DNA of 61,749 nt from JACKBJ01 sp964549495 (GTDB taxonomy: Bacteria; Chloroflexota; Anaerolineae; Epilineales; Epilineaceae): the NCBI GenBank assembly GCA_964549495.1, contig CAZJWJ010000023.1:1-61749 (forward strand), read 5' to 3'. Shown piece after piece: positions 17,491 through 25,504 of the stretch (within the stretch, counting starts at the first letter, position 1; each line of letters begins with the position of its first letter). Both the position numbers and the translations under genes were made by a program. Below the pieces are notes generated by a model, which was not told the DNA's origin, ran no database searches, and saw nothing but the letters and a program-made list of their open reading frames with translations.

Positions 17491-17784
17491 ATGTCAGCAG
17501 ACAGCGAATACTACTACACCTTGAGCGAGGTCGCCGATCGCCTCCGCGTCAGTGAGCGAACGGTGCGTCGATGGGTACATGCTGGACGGCTCGGGGCGCG
17601 ACGATTCGGCCGGCAACTCCGGATTCCACGCGAGTCGCTGGAGTCTTTCGATGACGTCGCCGAGGCATCCATCTCCGAGGCTTGGACCTCGCTGAGCGAA
17701 GACGCCTTCGCCGAGGATTGGGACAACGAGCTCGATGCCGATTACGACAACTGGGAACAACACTATGCCACATCGGACGGGTGA
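17491..17784 (+). CDS. Excisionase-family HTH protein, probable antitoxin
   Basis: The 97-residue protein starts with a MerR/excisionase-type winged helix: 'YYTLSEVADRLRVSERTVRRWVHAGRLGARRFGRQLRIPRE' is split as DNA-recognition helix and wing. The second half is strongly acidic ('EDAFAEDWDNELDADYDNWEQ'), as expected for a segment that wraps a basic toxin. ATG 17491 is preceded by GAGGAG. The gene overlaps the following mazF-like gene by 20 nt, the classical antitoxin-toxin order. I infer that it represses its own operon and neutralises the toxin. The HTH assignment is secure; the antitoxin role is inference from context. Confidence 0.8.
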   Translation: MSADSEYYYTLSEVADRLRVSERTVRRWVHAGRLGARRFGRQLRIPRESLESFDDVAEASISEAWTSLSEDAFAEDWDNELDADYDNWEQHYATSDG

Positions 17785-18133
17785 CATTCTGCTCCTGCCC
17801 TTTCCGTTCACCGATTTGCGAGCATCCAAGACACGCCCGGCGGTCGTCGTGAGTTCCGGGGACTACCAAGAACGGACGGGCAACATCATCGTCGCGATGA
17901 TCACCTCCAGAGCCAGAAACTCTCCCTACGATCATCACATCATCGAGTGGAAGGAAGCCAATCTGCTCCATCCGTCGACCGTGCGAGCCAAGATCGCGAC
18001 CCTGAGTCCCCGGCTCGTCCGCTTCCGTCCTGGTCGCTTGAGTCTTCGAGATCTCGAGGCGGTCATGCAGATTCTCGGCCACGCCATACAATTGGATGAC
18101 GATGTCTCGTCATCTCCGAACGCGAAGGGCTGA
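17765..18133 (+). CDS. PemK/MazF-family endoribonuclease toxin
   Basis: The 122-residue protein has the MazF/PemK landmarks: 'GDILLLPFPFTD' at the N-terminus, 'KTRPAVVVSS' near 28-37, and 'VMITSRAR'-like 'VAMITSRARNS' near 50. The family cleaves mRNA at short motifs. The start ATG 17765 lies inside the HTH gene, giving a 20-nt overlap. The C-terminal extension 'DDVSSSPNAKG' reaches to within 6 bp of the next gene, an ABC exporter, which may therefore sit in the same transcript. Length and motifs look intact. The pairing with an excisionase-type HTH rather than a MazE/AbrB-type antitoxin is less common. Confidence 0.85.
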   Translation: MPHRTGDILLLPFPFTDLRASKTRPAVVVSSGDYQERTGNIIVAMITSRARNSPYDHHIIEWKEANLLHPSTVRAKIATLSPRLVRFRPGRLSLRDLEAVMQILGHAIQLDDDVSSSPNAKG

Positions 18134-18139
18134 TCGAAC

Positions 18140-20218
18140 ATGTTCCACGGATCCGGCTGGTGGTCGTTCATCCGCTACGACGAGAACGAGGGCGGCCCCA
18201 AGATCGACCGCCAGCTGCTGATGCGGGTGGGCGGCTGGATCCGCCCCTACCTGGGCAAGGTGGCGGTGATGCTGGTGCTGCTCCTGGCCATCTCGCTGGT
18301 CGAGTTGGTGCCGCCCCTGATCTACGGCGCCCTGATCAACGGGCTGGCCGACGAGACCCTGGGCCTGTCGACGCTCAACTGGATGGCCCTGGGCCTCCTG
18401 GCGGTGCCCACGCTCTCGACGCTCCTGGGCACGGCCCAGCGCTACCTCTCGGCCTCCATCGGCGAGTCGCTGATCTACGACCTGCGGGTGGCCATGTACG
18501 GCCACATGCAACGCATGGGCCTGCGCTTCTTCACCGAGACCAAGACCGGCGACATCATCTCGCGCTTCGCCAGCGACGTGGTCGGCGCCCAGAGCGCGGT
18601 GACCAACACCATCCCCAACCTGCTGACCAACGTGCTGACCTTGGTGACCACGCTGGCGATCATGCTGCGGCTGGACTGGCGCTTGACCCTGGTGGCCGTG
18701 GCCGCCCTGCCGCTCTTTCTGATGCCCACCCGGCGGGTGGGGCGGATCCTGCGCCGCATCCGGCGCGAAGGGGCCGGCCACGACGCGCGCATGTCCAGCC
18801 AAGTCCAGGAGACGCTCAACGTCTCCGGCGCCTTGCTGGTCCGGAGCTTCGGACGCGGTGACGATCAGGTCGAGCGATTTGGCGAGGCGGCCGGCGCGGT
18901 GCGCGACATCGGCGTGCGCCGGGCCGTGGTCGGACGCTGGTTCTTCACCGGCTTGGGCATCGCCGCCGCTCTGGGCACGGCCTTGATGTACTGGGTTGGC
19001 GGCTACCTGGTGATGACCGGGCCGGCCACCGGCGGCCTGCAGCCCGGCGACCTGGTGACCTTCGCGGCTTACGTGGCCCGCCTCTACGGCCCGGTCTCGG
19101 GCCTGTCCAACCTCCAGGTCGAGTTCATGACCTCGCTGGTCAGCTTCGAGCGGGTCTTCGAATACCTCGATCTGCCGATCGAGATCGAGGAAGGCCCCGA
19201 TCCGGTCGTGCTCGAGCGCATCGAGGGACGATTGCGCTTCGAGGACGTGTGGTTCGGCTACGGCCAGCTGCCGCCGGCCCTGGCCGCAGCTCGACCCTCG
19301 CTCGAGGCGTCGCTGTCGGAAGGTCGGGACGGAGACGCCGAGGATCTAGACCCGGCCGGCGAGGCGCGCAATGGTGGATCGGCCGCCGCCAAGGCCGAAG
19401 AGGGTCACGCCGCCCGAGATCTCGCGACGGTCGACGGAGGAGGCGGGGAAGCGAGCTGGGCGCTGCAGGACATCGACTTCGAGGTGGCCCCCGGCGGGCT
19501 GACGGCGCTGGTCGGGCCCAGCGGGGCCGGCAAGACGACCATCGGCTACCTGGTAGCCCGGCTCTACGACCCCAGCCGCGGCCGCGTCTGCCTGGACGGC
19601 CACGACCTGCGCGACTTGAGCTTGGATTCGATCGCGCGCCACATCGGCATGGTCACGCAAGAGGCCTATCTGTTCCACGACAGCATCCGGGCCAACCTGG
19701 CCTTCGGCCGGCCCGAGGCCAGCCAGGACCAGGTCGAGGCCGCATGTCGGGCGGCCAACATCCACGAGCGCATCCTCGAGCTGCCCGAGGGCTACGAGAC
19801 CGTGGTCGGCGAGCGCGGCTACCGCCTCTCCGGTGGCGAGAAGCAGCGCCTGGCCCTGGCGCGGGTGATCCTCAAGGACCCCAGCATCATCCTGCTCGAC
19901 GAGGCCACCAGCCACCTGGACAGCCAGAACGAGGCCCTGATCCAGGACGCGCTGGAACAGGTCCTGCAGGGCCGGACCAGCCTGGTCATCGCCCACCGCC
20001 TGTCGACCATCCTGGCCGCCGACCAGATCCTGGTGCTCGACCGGGGCCGCATCGTCGAGCGCGGCACGCACGCGGATCTCTTGGAGCAGGGCGGTCTGTA
20101 TGCAGAGCTCTTCGAAACCCAATTCCATGCCGAGGCCGACGCGCCCATCGATCCGGATTGCGCGCCGTCCCCGACCCCTTTGCCCGCCGACTCCGAGGAC
20201 GGCGCGCGCGCATCCTAG
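18140..20218 (+). CDS. ABC exporter half-transporter with an insertion in the ATPase domain
   Basis: The 692-residue protein has a six-helix exporter domain (residues about 30-340) and an ATPase domain. Motifs are Walker A 'GPSGAGKTT' near 459, signature 'LSGGEKQR' near 563 and Walker B 'IILLDEATSHLD' near 583, all canonical. It may therefore act as a homodimer, unlike the heterodimeric pair at 10637-14301. About 60 extra residues (roughly 376-437, Ala/Glu/Gly-rich) interrupt the domain just after the A-loop segment 'WFGYGQ' and before 'WALQDIDF'. The start is 6 bp after the mazF stop, with AAGGGC as ribosome binding site inside the mazF gene. Substrate unknown. Confidence 0.9.
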   Translation: MFHGSGWWSFIRYDENEGGPKIDRQLLMRVGGWIRPYLGKVAVMLVLLLAISLVELVPPLIYGALINGLADETLGLSTLNWMALGLLAVPTLSTLLGTAQRYLSASIGESLIYDLRVAMYGHMQRMGLRFFTETKTGDIISRFASDVVGAQSAVTNTIPNLLTNVLTLVTTLAIMLRLDWRLTLVAVAALPLFLMPTRRVGRILRRIRREGAGHDARMSSQVQETLNVSGALLVRSFGRGDDQVERFGEAAGAVRDIGVRRAVVGRWFFTGLGIAAALGTALMYWVGGYLVMTGPATGGLQPGDLVTFAAYVARLYGPVSGLSNLQVEFMTSLVSFERVFEYLDLPIEIEEGPDPVVLERIEGRLRFEDVWFGYGQLPPALAAARPSLEASLSEGRDGDAEDLDPAGEARNGGSAAAKAEEGHAARDLATVDGGGGEASWALQDIDFEVAPGGLTALVGPSGAGKTTIGYLVARLYDPSRGRVCLDGHDLRDLSLDSIARHIGMVTQEAYLFHDSIRANLAFGRPEASQDQVEAACRAANIHERILELPEGYETVVGERGYRLSGGEKQRLALARVILKDPSIILLDEATSHLDSQNEALIQDALEQVLQGRTSLVIAHRLSTILAADQILVLDRGRIVERGTHADLLEQGGLYAELFETQFHAEADAPIDPDCAPSPTPLPADSEDGARAS

Positions 20219-20247
20219 GCCTTGCGCCGGAGCACGTCGTTTCTGGC

Positions 20248-20276
20248 TTTGCAGGCCCCGGCAGGGTGGCTATACT
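20248..20276 (+). promoter_or_regulatory. Probable rpsT promoter
   Basis: TTTGCA (20248-20253), 17-bp spacer, TATACT (20271-20276). It would start a leader of about 135 nt before rpsT. Confidence 0.55.
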
Positions 20277-20420
20277 AATTCTTTGCTGCTCGGCAATCCG
20301 ATAGGCGGAGCAGAATCCGAACCGAGACCATCCGGCGATCATCGCCGCCAGCCGATACCGAGGGACGAACCACCGGGAGCCGGGCTTCCGGGTCGAGCCC
20401 GGATTGCGAGGAGCATCACC

Positions 20421-20687
20421 TTGGCCAACATACGATCCGCCGAGAAGCGCGCGCGACAGAACGCCAAGCGCTACGCCAAGAACCGCTGGTACCGCAGCCG
20501 CTACCGCACCTTCGTCAAGCGGGCGCGCTTCTACATCGCCCAGGGCGATGTCGAGAAGGCCAGCGATTCGATCCAGCGTGCCACCCAGGCCTTGGATCGC
20601 GCCGCCCAGCGCAAGATCATCCACCAGAACAAGGCCGCGCGCCTCAAGTCGCGCCTGGCCAAGGCCTTCGCCCAGATCGAGGCCTAG
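20421..20687 (+). CDS. rpsT: 30S ribosomal protein S20
   Basis: The 88-residue basic protein has the S20 pattern: 'ANIRSAEKRARQNAKRYAKNR' at the N-terminus (cited here only as motif), a central helix with 'VKRARFYIAQGDVEKA', and the C-terminal 'IHQNKAARLKSRLAKAF'. It binds 16S rRNA and belongs to the small subunit. The start is TTG at 20421, with GAGGAG 8 nt upstream. A UUG start is also used by E. coli rpsT, where S20 regulates its own translation, so similar control is possible. The gene is monocistronic, with its own promoter at 20248 and a terminator at 20801. Confidence 0.95.
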   Translation: MANIRSAEKRARQNAKRYAKNRWYRSRYRTFVKRARFYIAQGDVEKASDSIQRATQALDRAAQRKIIHQNKAARLKSRLAKAFAQIEA

Positions 20688-20800
20688 GTCTGGTCTAGTC
20701 TGGTCGAAGCGAGCTCGAGCGCATTCGCGCACCGAGCCTCGGTGCCCGCCCGAATCGTCGCCCCCGGACCGCGCACCCTTCCTCGACGAAACCCCCGACA

Positions 20801-20834
20801 AGCCCGGCCATCCGGCCGGGCTCGTTTGGCGTTT
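20801..20834 (+). terminator. rpsT terminator
   Basis: AGCCCGGCC-ATCC-GGCCGGGCT is a perfect 9-bp GC stem with a 4-nt loop, followed by a T-containing tail (CGTTTGGCGTTT). Confidence 0.8.
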
Positions 20835-20912
20835 GGGATGCACCGCGCTCGGCCTCGGGACATCCAGCCTTGATCGCCAAGACCAAGGCGTCGACGGGCT
20901 CGAGACACCCCC

Positions 20913-20961
20913 TTGACATCGAACGCGTGTTCTAGTACACTCCTGCCCAGAACATTCGTTC
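20913..20961 (+). promoter_or_regulatory. SOS-type promoter with two LexA boxes
   Basis: TTGACA (20913-20918), 17-bp spacer and TACACT (20936-20941) form a strong promoter. Two perfect GAAC-N4-GTTC sites overlap it: GAACGCGTGTTC at 20921-20932 inside the spacer, and GAACATTCGTTC at 20950-20961 at the expected transcription start. GAAC-N4-GTTC is the core of the Gram-positive/Chloroflexota type LexA box. The downstream gene is therefore very probably repressed by LexA and induced by DNA damage. Confidence 0.85.
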
Positions 20962-21043
20962 GACGCAAGGACGACCGCGAGATCGCGGACGAAGCTCTCG
21001 AAACCCGAGCGCGATGAACCCACTGCGGAAGCGAGGCAAGCAC

Positions 21044-21454
21044 ATGGCCCTTCAGAGCCCGACGATCCACATGCCGGTCCGTCCCGCCCGCCGACCGGCT
21101 TCCACCGAGCAGGCAGCCGCGCCGGTGGCGCTGCATCCGGCGCTCCTCTTGCGTGAGGTGGCCGGCGACTCGGCCGATACCCGGACCCTGCGCGTGCGCG
21201 GAGCGGGCATGCCCGATGCCTTGCTCGAGGCCGGCGACATGATCCTGCTGCAAGGCAGCGCCTTACCCGCCGAGGGTGAGCTCTTCGCGGTCCAGCTGCC
21301 GGGTCACAGCCAGCCCAGCTTGCGGCGGCTGCATTTCGAGGGCGAGCAGATCCGGCTCCAGCCGGAGAGCTCACGCTACCCGGCCGAGGTCCTGCCGGCC
21401 GACCGGGTCGTGCTCATGGGCCGCGTGGTGGCCATCATGCGCCAGCCGCGCTGA
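21044..21454 (+). CDS. LexA/UmuD-like S24 fold protein lacking catalytic residues
   Basis: The 136-residue protein aligns with the C-terminal peptidase domain of LexA and UmuD. 'LRVRGAGMPDALLEAGDMIL' corresponds to the v.G.SM...i..GD segment, 'LFAVQLPGHSQPSLRRLHF' to the Kr-l strand, 'RLQPESSRYPAEVL' to the L.PeN..y segment, and 'VLMGRVVAIMR' to the end. The serine of the SM motif is Gly and the catalytic Lys is Arg, so self-cleavage is not expected. There is no N-terminal HTH. ATG 21044 (GAGG upstream) is preferred; ATG 21014 would add ten residues. It is a single-gene unit with a double SOS box promoter and a strong terminator. Possible role: UmuD-like accessory or LexA decoy (inference). 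Confidence 0.75.
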   Translation: MALQSPTIHMPVRPARRPASTEQAAAPVALHPALLLREVAGDSADTRTLRVRGAGMPDALLEAGDMILLQGSALPAEGELFAVQLPGHSQPSLRRLHFEGEQIRLQPESSRYPAEVLPADRVVLMGRVVAIMRQPR

Positions 21455-21517
21455 GGGCCTCACCAGCCATCAGCGCTGGCGTCGCTCTCTTCTTCACGAT
21501 CATCGACCTGCACCTCT

Positions 21518-21558
21518 GAGCCGCCCCCAACTCGCGATGCGCGAGTTGGGGGCGGCTC
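21518..21558. terminator. Strong bidirectional terminator hairpin
   Basis: A perfect 18-bp inverted repeat (21518-21535 with 21541-21558) encloses the loop GATGC. It separates the convergent SOS gene and the secreted-protein operon. Confidence 0.8.
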
Positions 21559-21590
21559 TCGTTCTACGAACGCGAGGCGATCGACGGGCC

Positions 21591-22484
21591 CTATCCGTCC
21601 GTCGCCGCTCCGTTGTATAGCACCGGCAAGAAGATCGGCGCCTCGGGACCGCCCGAGGTAGACGTAGGCCTCGGCGTGGCGGTTTGGCCACCCGGCGTCG
21701 GCGTCGGACCGGCCGGCGAGGCAGTCGGCGTCGCGCTGGTCGCGGTCGGCTCTACCGAGCCCGTCGGCAAGGTCGGCGTCGGCTCGATGTCCAATTCGTC
21801 GACGACGAAGACGTTCTGGCTCAGGTGGACCGTGCCGATGATCGTGATCGGCTGCGGCAGGTAGCCCCAGATCGTCTCGCGGTAGCTGCCGTCGATGAAC
21901 ACGCGCCGTTCTTCCCAACGCACGGTAGCCTCGATGACGAATTGGCGCTGGATGGGCACGCCGGCCATCGAGCCCGCCACGCGCCGCGAGGTGAGCCGCA
22001 GCAGGTCACCGTTCAGCTGGCCCTGCAACGCGGGGCCCACGTCCAGGTCTCTGGCGCCCGGATTCGGCGTGCCGGGCAAGGGCGTCGGTCCGATGGGCGT
22101 GGCCTGGATCGTGTCGGCTTTCTCGAAGGCCAGGGTCTCCTCGAGGTCCACGAAGCCCGTCACCTGGCCCGCGTCGAAGCTCAGCTGCAGGCCCAGATCG
22201 AGGCAGCTCGGATCGAGCGGCGGTAGGGCCTGCGGGTCCTGCGGTGCGGGCGTGCTCAGCGTGTCCGAGTAGACGCCCGGCAGGCTCCACTCCGGCTCGA
22301 TCATGCCCGCGAAGCCGCCGTAGAGCGTACCCGGCTCGCTCTGGATCCGCTGGATCTCGTAGGCGCTCTGGACCGAGTCCGATGGGTCATCTCCATCGAC
22401 CAAGGCGGGGAGCCAACCCACGAGCAGCACCAAGGCCACCAGCAGGACGGCGATGAACGGGGTCTGCGACCATTGCTTGTTCAT
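21591..22484 (-). CDS. Secreted protein with Thr/Pro linker, function unknown
   Basis: The 297-residue protein has an N-terminal signal/anchor ('FIAVLLVALVLLVGWLPALV') and a beta-rich domain that includes 'LQLSFDAGQVTGFVDLEETLAF' split over two strands and 'ITIIGTVHLSQNVFVV'. The end is a Thr/Pro-rich stretch closing with 'APIFLPVLY'. The same kind of tail ends several other secreted proteins in this window, so it may be a sorting or anchoring signal (inference). ATG 22484 follows AGGAG. It is the last gene of a three-gene minus-strand operon, 9 bp behind the 999-residue protein. I do not recognise the family. Confidence 0.75.
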   Translation of the reverse strand: MNKQWSQTPFIAVLLVALVLLVGWLPALVDGDDPSDSVQSAYEIQRIQSEPGTLYGGFAGMIEPEWSLPGVYSDTLSTPAPQDPQALPPLDPSCLDLGLQLSFDAGQVTGFVDLEETLAFEKADTIQATPIGPTPLPGTPNPGARDLDVGPALQGQLNGDLLRLTSRRVAGSMAGVPIQRQFVIEATVRWEERRVFIDGSYRETIWGYLPQPITIIGTVHLSQNVFVVDELDIEPTPTLPTGSVEPTATSATPTASPAGPTPTPGGQTATPRPTSTSGGPEAPIFLPVLYNGAATDG

Positions 22485-22493
22485 GTCCGTCTC

Positions 22494-25493
22494 CTAGTAG
22501 TCGGCCCGGACGCAGTCGCGGAGCGACGGCGCCTGGTTGGATTCGCGGGTGGCGAAGGTGGTGCTGAGCTCCAGCTCGATGTCCTCCAGCTGGTCGATGT
22601 CCAGCGCTGGCGATGGCCCGGTGTACATCACGACCTGCCAGTTGGCGGCCACGGGCCGGCCGAGGAAGCGGTTGGTCGGGTCGCTCCCCGTACCGTTGAC
22701 CGCTGCTTGTACGATGCCGGTGACCGTGTCGGTTGGCTGGTTCGAGGGCCAATCCAGGCCCAACATCACCGCGTCCGGCATGAGGCGGTAGGTGAAGAGG
22801 CAGCCGGCGAAGGAGGTCAGCTCGACCTGCCCGCTCTGGCTGATGCGCGACTGGCGCGCCGTCAGACCCGACTGCTGGGTGACCAGGTTGATGCCCATGC
22901 CCTGGGCACCGCCCTCGGTGCCGGCCAGCTTGTGCAGCCAGTAGAAGTCGTAGCCCTGCTGCTTGACCTGGCTGAGGATGCCCTTGGTGTCGGAGGTGGT
23001 GGTGAAATCGAAGGCGATGATCTCGTCCTGGTTGTCATCCAGGCGCTTGCGCGAGGCCAGCCACTCTCGGAATCGGCGCAGGCGCTCCGCTTCGAGCGCG
23101 GCGCCGCTGAAGCCCTCGCCGGTCAGGTAGGCATCGCTCAGGCCCAAGACGTGACGCGCCACGGAGATCGAGAAGTCCTCATCGTCGATCTCGGCGTCTT
23201 TCACGCTGCCGGGCAAGCCGCCGACCGTCTGCCCCAAGCGCTCGAGGAAGAGCAGCACGTCGTTGGCCGTGCGGGCCTTGTAGATGTCGGAGATGCGGAA
23301 GTTGCTGCCGCTGAGCCGCGCGGTGTACTCGTACTCGGCGCGGCGGGCCGAGAGGTAGGCAAGCTGCGACGCGACCTCCAGCTCGGCGGCCAGCTCGAGA
23401 CGACGCGAGTCGCGGACCATCCGGTAGGCCGGGTCGTTGGCCGGCGAGGCGACCAGGTACGCCCGTTGGCGCTTGGCCTCGAAGACAGCCGCCTCCAGGT
23501 CGCCGGACATGTCGTCGTAGGTCGACTCGGCCGTGCGGTACTGCTGGAAGGCCATATCGATCTGATACTGCGCCTCCGCCAAGTCCAGGAAGAGGTTGCG
23601 GACCGCTGCCTCGGAGTTGGCATCCTCGATGCGCATCTCGTGCGCTGCCTGCTCGAGGATGAGCCCCGGCCGCAGCGCGGCCTCGACGAAGGCTCCCGGA
23701 TTGATGCTGGCTCCCGGAGGGAAGGCGTTGATCGTGCAGCAGTTGGCCGCGATGATGATGGCCTCGATGGCGGCCGTGGTCTTGGCGCCGGTCAGGATCT
23801 CGCTGGTGACCTGCACGTTGCGCAGCTTCTCGATGTCGGCCCGCTTCAGGATGTTCTGATGCGTGACCTGCGCCTGCTCCAGGCCCAACCACGCGGTGCG
23901 CATGTCCCGCCGCGCCGTGCGCAGGTTGCTGTTCTCGATGGCCGGATTGGCGATGCATGCCTCGAAGCTTGTCGCATCGGTGGGGTCACAGGTCGCCACC
24001 AGCCGGATCTGCTCCGCCGTACAGTCGAAGAAGGCTGCGTCGTCGCCACCCTGGTGGTCGCAGCCGCTGTCGTCGGAGATGCGAAGGTTGAGACCGGTGT
24101 TGAGCTGATTGATCTGTGTGATCAGCGCTTGCTGGTTCAAGTCGAAGTTGCGCGAGGCGTTCTCGGCCTGCTTCTGGATCGCCTCGGCCCGCTGCGCGGC
24201 GCAGAAGGCCTCTTCGTGCAAGCCCTTGCCGGACGAGCCGCAAGCGCTGACCCCCGTCGAGAAGGGGCGGGCCGGCGTGAAGGAGATGTCGAATCCGAAG
24301 ATGTTGCGACCCTCCTGCATCTCCTGGGCCTTGCTCATGGTGGTCTTGAGGCTGGAGGCCAATTCGTCCAGCTGCTCCTGCGCGGGCGGCGTGCTGCCGC
24401 AGCGCGACTCCGCCGCCATCTGGCCCCGGCCGGCCATGGCCGCCAGCTGCAGGTAGCCGTCCACGGTCGCCGCCCGGTAGGCATCGCGGGCCTCGGCATG
24501 GCGCCGGGGGATGTCGTCGACATCGGCGATGTTCATGTAGCTGAGCCGAACCGCCCGCTGGTGTTGGGCGCGCTCCTTGTGCTCGGCCACCCGGGACATC
24601 AGCTGCCATTCCGTCTGGCCGAAGAAGTCGGCCACGTAGCAGCCGTTGCCGACCACCCGGTTCTGGGCCTCGGCCACCCGCTGCTCGGCCCGCTCGTACT
24701 GGAAGATCGCGGCATCTAGCTTGGCCAGCTCCTTCTCCACCGCCGCTTCACCCCCGACCAGGGCCGAAGCGCTGAAGCTCGGCCCGGTGGCATCCACCAC
24801 GAACTGCTGGGCGAAGATCAAGCGGATGTTGGCGGCCTCGCGCACGCTCTGGCGGAGGCGGGCCGGGAAGTCGCACCAGTCGACGATCGGCGGCAGCACG
24901 CTGCCGTCGGGCTGGGCCGGGGTCGGGTTGGGGTTCTCGGGCTGGGCGCAGAGCTGCGCAGAGTAGTCGCCATCGGCGCGGAAGCGATCCTCGGGTGCGA
25001 AGACCGCCAGGTAGGCATAGAGGTCCCGCGCTTCGTTCAGCTCCTGGTCGGCCAGCTCGATGCGCTCCAGTAGCGTCATGTTGGTAATGGCCGGGTCCGG
25101 GTCATCGTAGCCGGCGTTGAATCCGCCGTTGGAGTCGAAGCTCCGGACCAGCTCGTCGAAGCTCTCCTTATCTTGGTAGGGTGAGATGTCCTGGCGAAAG
25201 CCCAGGCTGCGCACGAGCCTCGATCGCGCCCGCTCCTCGAGTCGCTTGTAGTCGGCGTAGATCAGCTGGCCGGCACTCGGCGCGCTGGGCACGTCGATCG
25301 AAGCCGTGCCGGCCTGTGCCGGCGCGGCGCTGAGGCTGCTGAAGCCCCCGACATGCGGCGCGGGATCGGCGGCGGAGCCGGCCAGCGAAAGTGCGCCGAG
25401 CAGAACCGAACCGAGCAGGACACCGGGCAGGAAGCGCGCGACAGCCCGCAGCGTGTTTCCAGGTCCATGTCTGGGCAGTCGATGATCTTGCAT
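22494..25493 (-). CDS. Large secreted helical protein, faint Tc-toxin A-like C-terminus
   Basis: The 999-residue protein has a signal peptide (residues about 15-45). Long alpha-helical, coiled-coil-prone segments fill most of residues 70-830, for example 'LEERARSRLVRSLGF', 'AELEVASQLAYLSARRAEYEY' and many Ala/Glu/Gln-rich helices. About a dozen cysteines lie in the middle. The last 150 residues look beta-rich: 'RFLGRPVAANWQVVMY' and 'IDQLEDIELELSTTFATRE' recall the end of Tc toxin A subunits and related neuraminidase-like domains. That similarity is weak and by eye. ATG 25493 has AGGGG upstream. It is the middle gene of a three-gene operon of secreted proteins. No catalytic motif recognised; it may be a surface machine or a structural protein. 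Confidence 0.75.
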   Translation of the reverse strand: MQDHRLPRHGPGNTLRAVARFLPGVLLGSVLLGALSLAGSAADPAPHVGGFSSLSAAPAQAGTASIDVPSAPSAGQLIYADYKRLEERARSRLVRSLGFRQDISPYQDKESFDELVRSFDSNGGFNAGYDDPDPAITNMTLLERIELADQELNEARDLYAYLAVFAPEDRFRADGDYSAQLCAQPENPNPTPAQPDGSVLPPIVDWCDFPARLRQSVREAANIRLIFAQQFVVDATGPSFSASALVGGEAAVEKELAKLDAAIFQYERAEQRVAEAQNRVVGNGCYVADFFGQTEWQLMSRVAEHKERAQHQRAVRLSYMNIADVDDIPRRHAEARDAYRAATVDGYLQLAAMAGRGQMAAESRCGSTPPAQEQLDELASSLKTTMSKAQEMQEGRNIFGFDISFTPARPFSTGVSACGSSGKGLHEEAFCAAQRAEAIQKQAENASRNFDLNQQALITQINQLNTGLNLRISDDSGCDHQGGDDAAFFDCTAEQIRLVATCDPTDATSFEACIANPAIENSNLRTARRDMRTAWLGLEQAQVTHQNILKRADIEKLRNVQVTSEILTGAKTTAAIEAIIIAANCCTINAFPPGASINPGAFVEAALRPGLILEQAAHEMRIEDANSEAAVRNLFLDLAEAQYQIDMAFQQYRTAESTYDDMSGDLEAAVFEAKRQRAYLVASPANDPAYRMVRDSRRLELAAELEVASQLAYLSARRAEYEYTARLSGSNFRISDIYKARTANDVLLFLERLGQTVGGLPGSVKDAEIDDEDFSISVARHVLGLSDAYLTGEGFSGAALEAERLRRFREWLASRKRLDDNQDEIIAFDFTTTSDTKGILSQVKQQGYDFYWLHKLAGTEGGAQGMGINLVTQQSGLTARQSRISQSGQVELTSFAGCLFTYRLMPDAVMLGLDWPSNQPTDTVTGIVQAAVNGTGSDPTNRFLGRPVAANWQVVMYTGPSPALDIDQLEDIELELSTTFATRESNQAPSLRDCVRADY

Positions 25494-25504
25494 GGAGCTG
25501 CCCC

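Larger units (their letters stand above)
20688..21043. other. Intergenic: rpsT terminator and SOS promoter
   Basis: About 356 bp hold the rpsT terminator at 20801-20834 and the SOS-type promoter at 20913-20961. No further gene was recognised. Confidence 0.7.
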
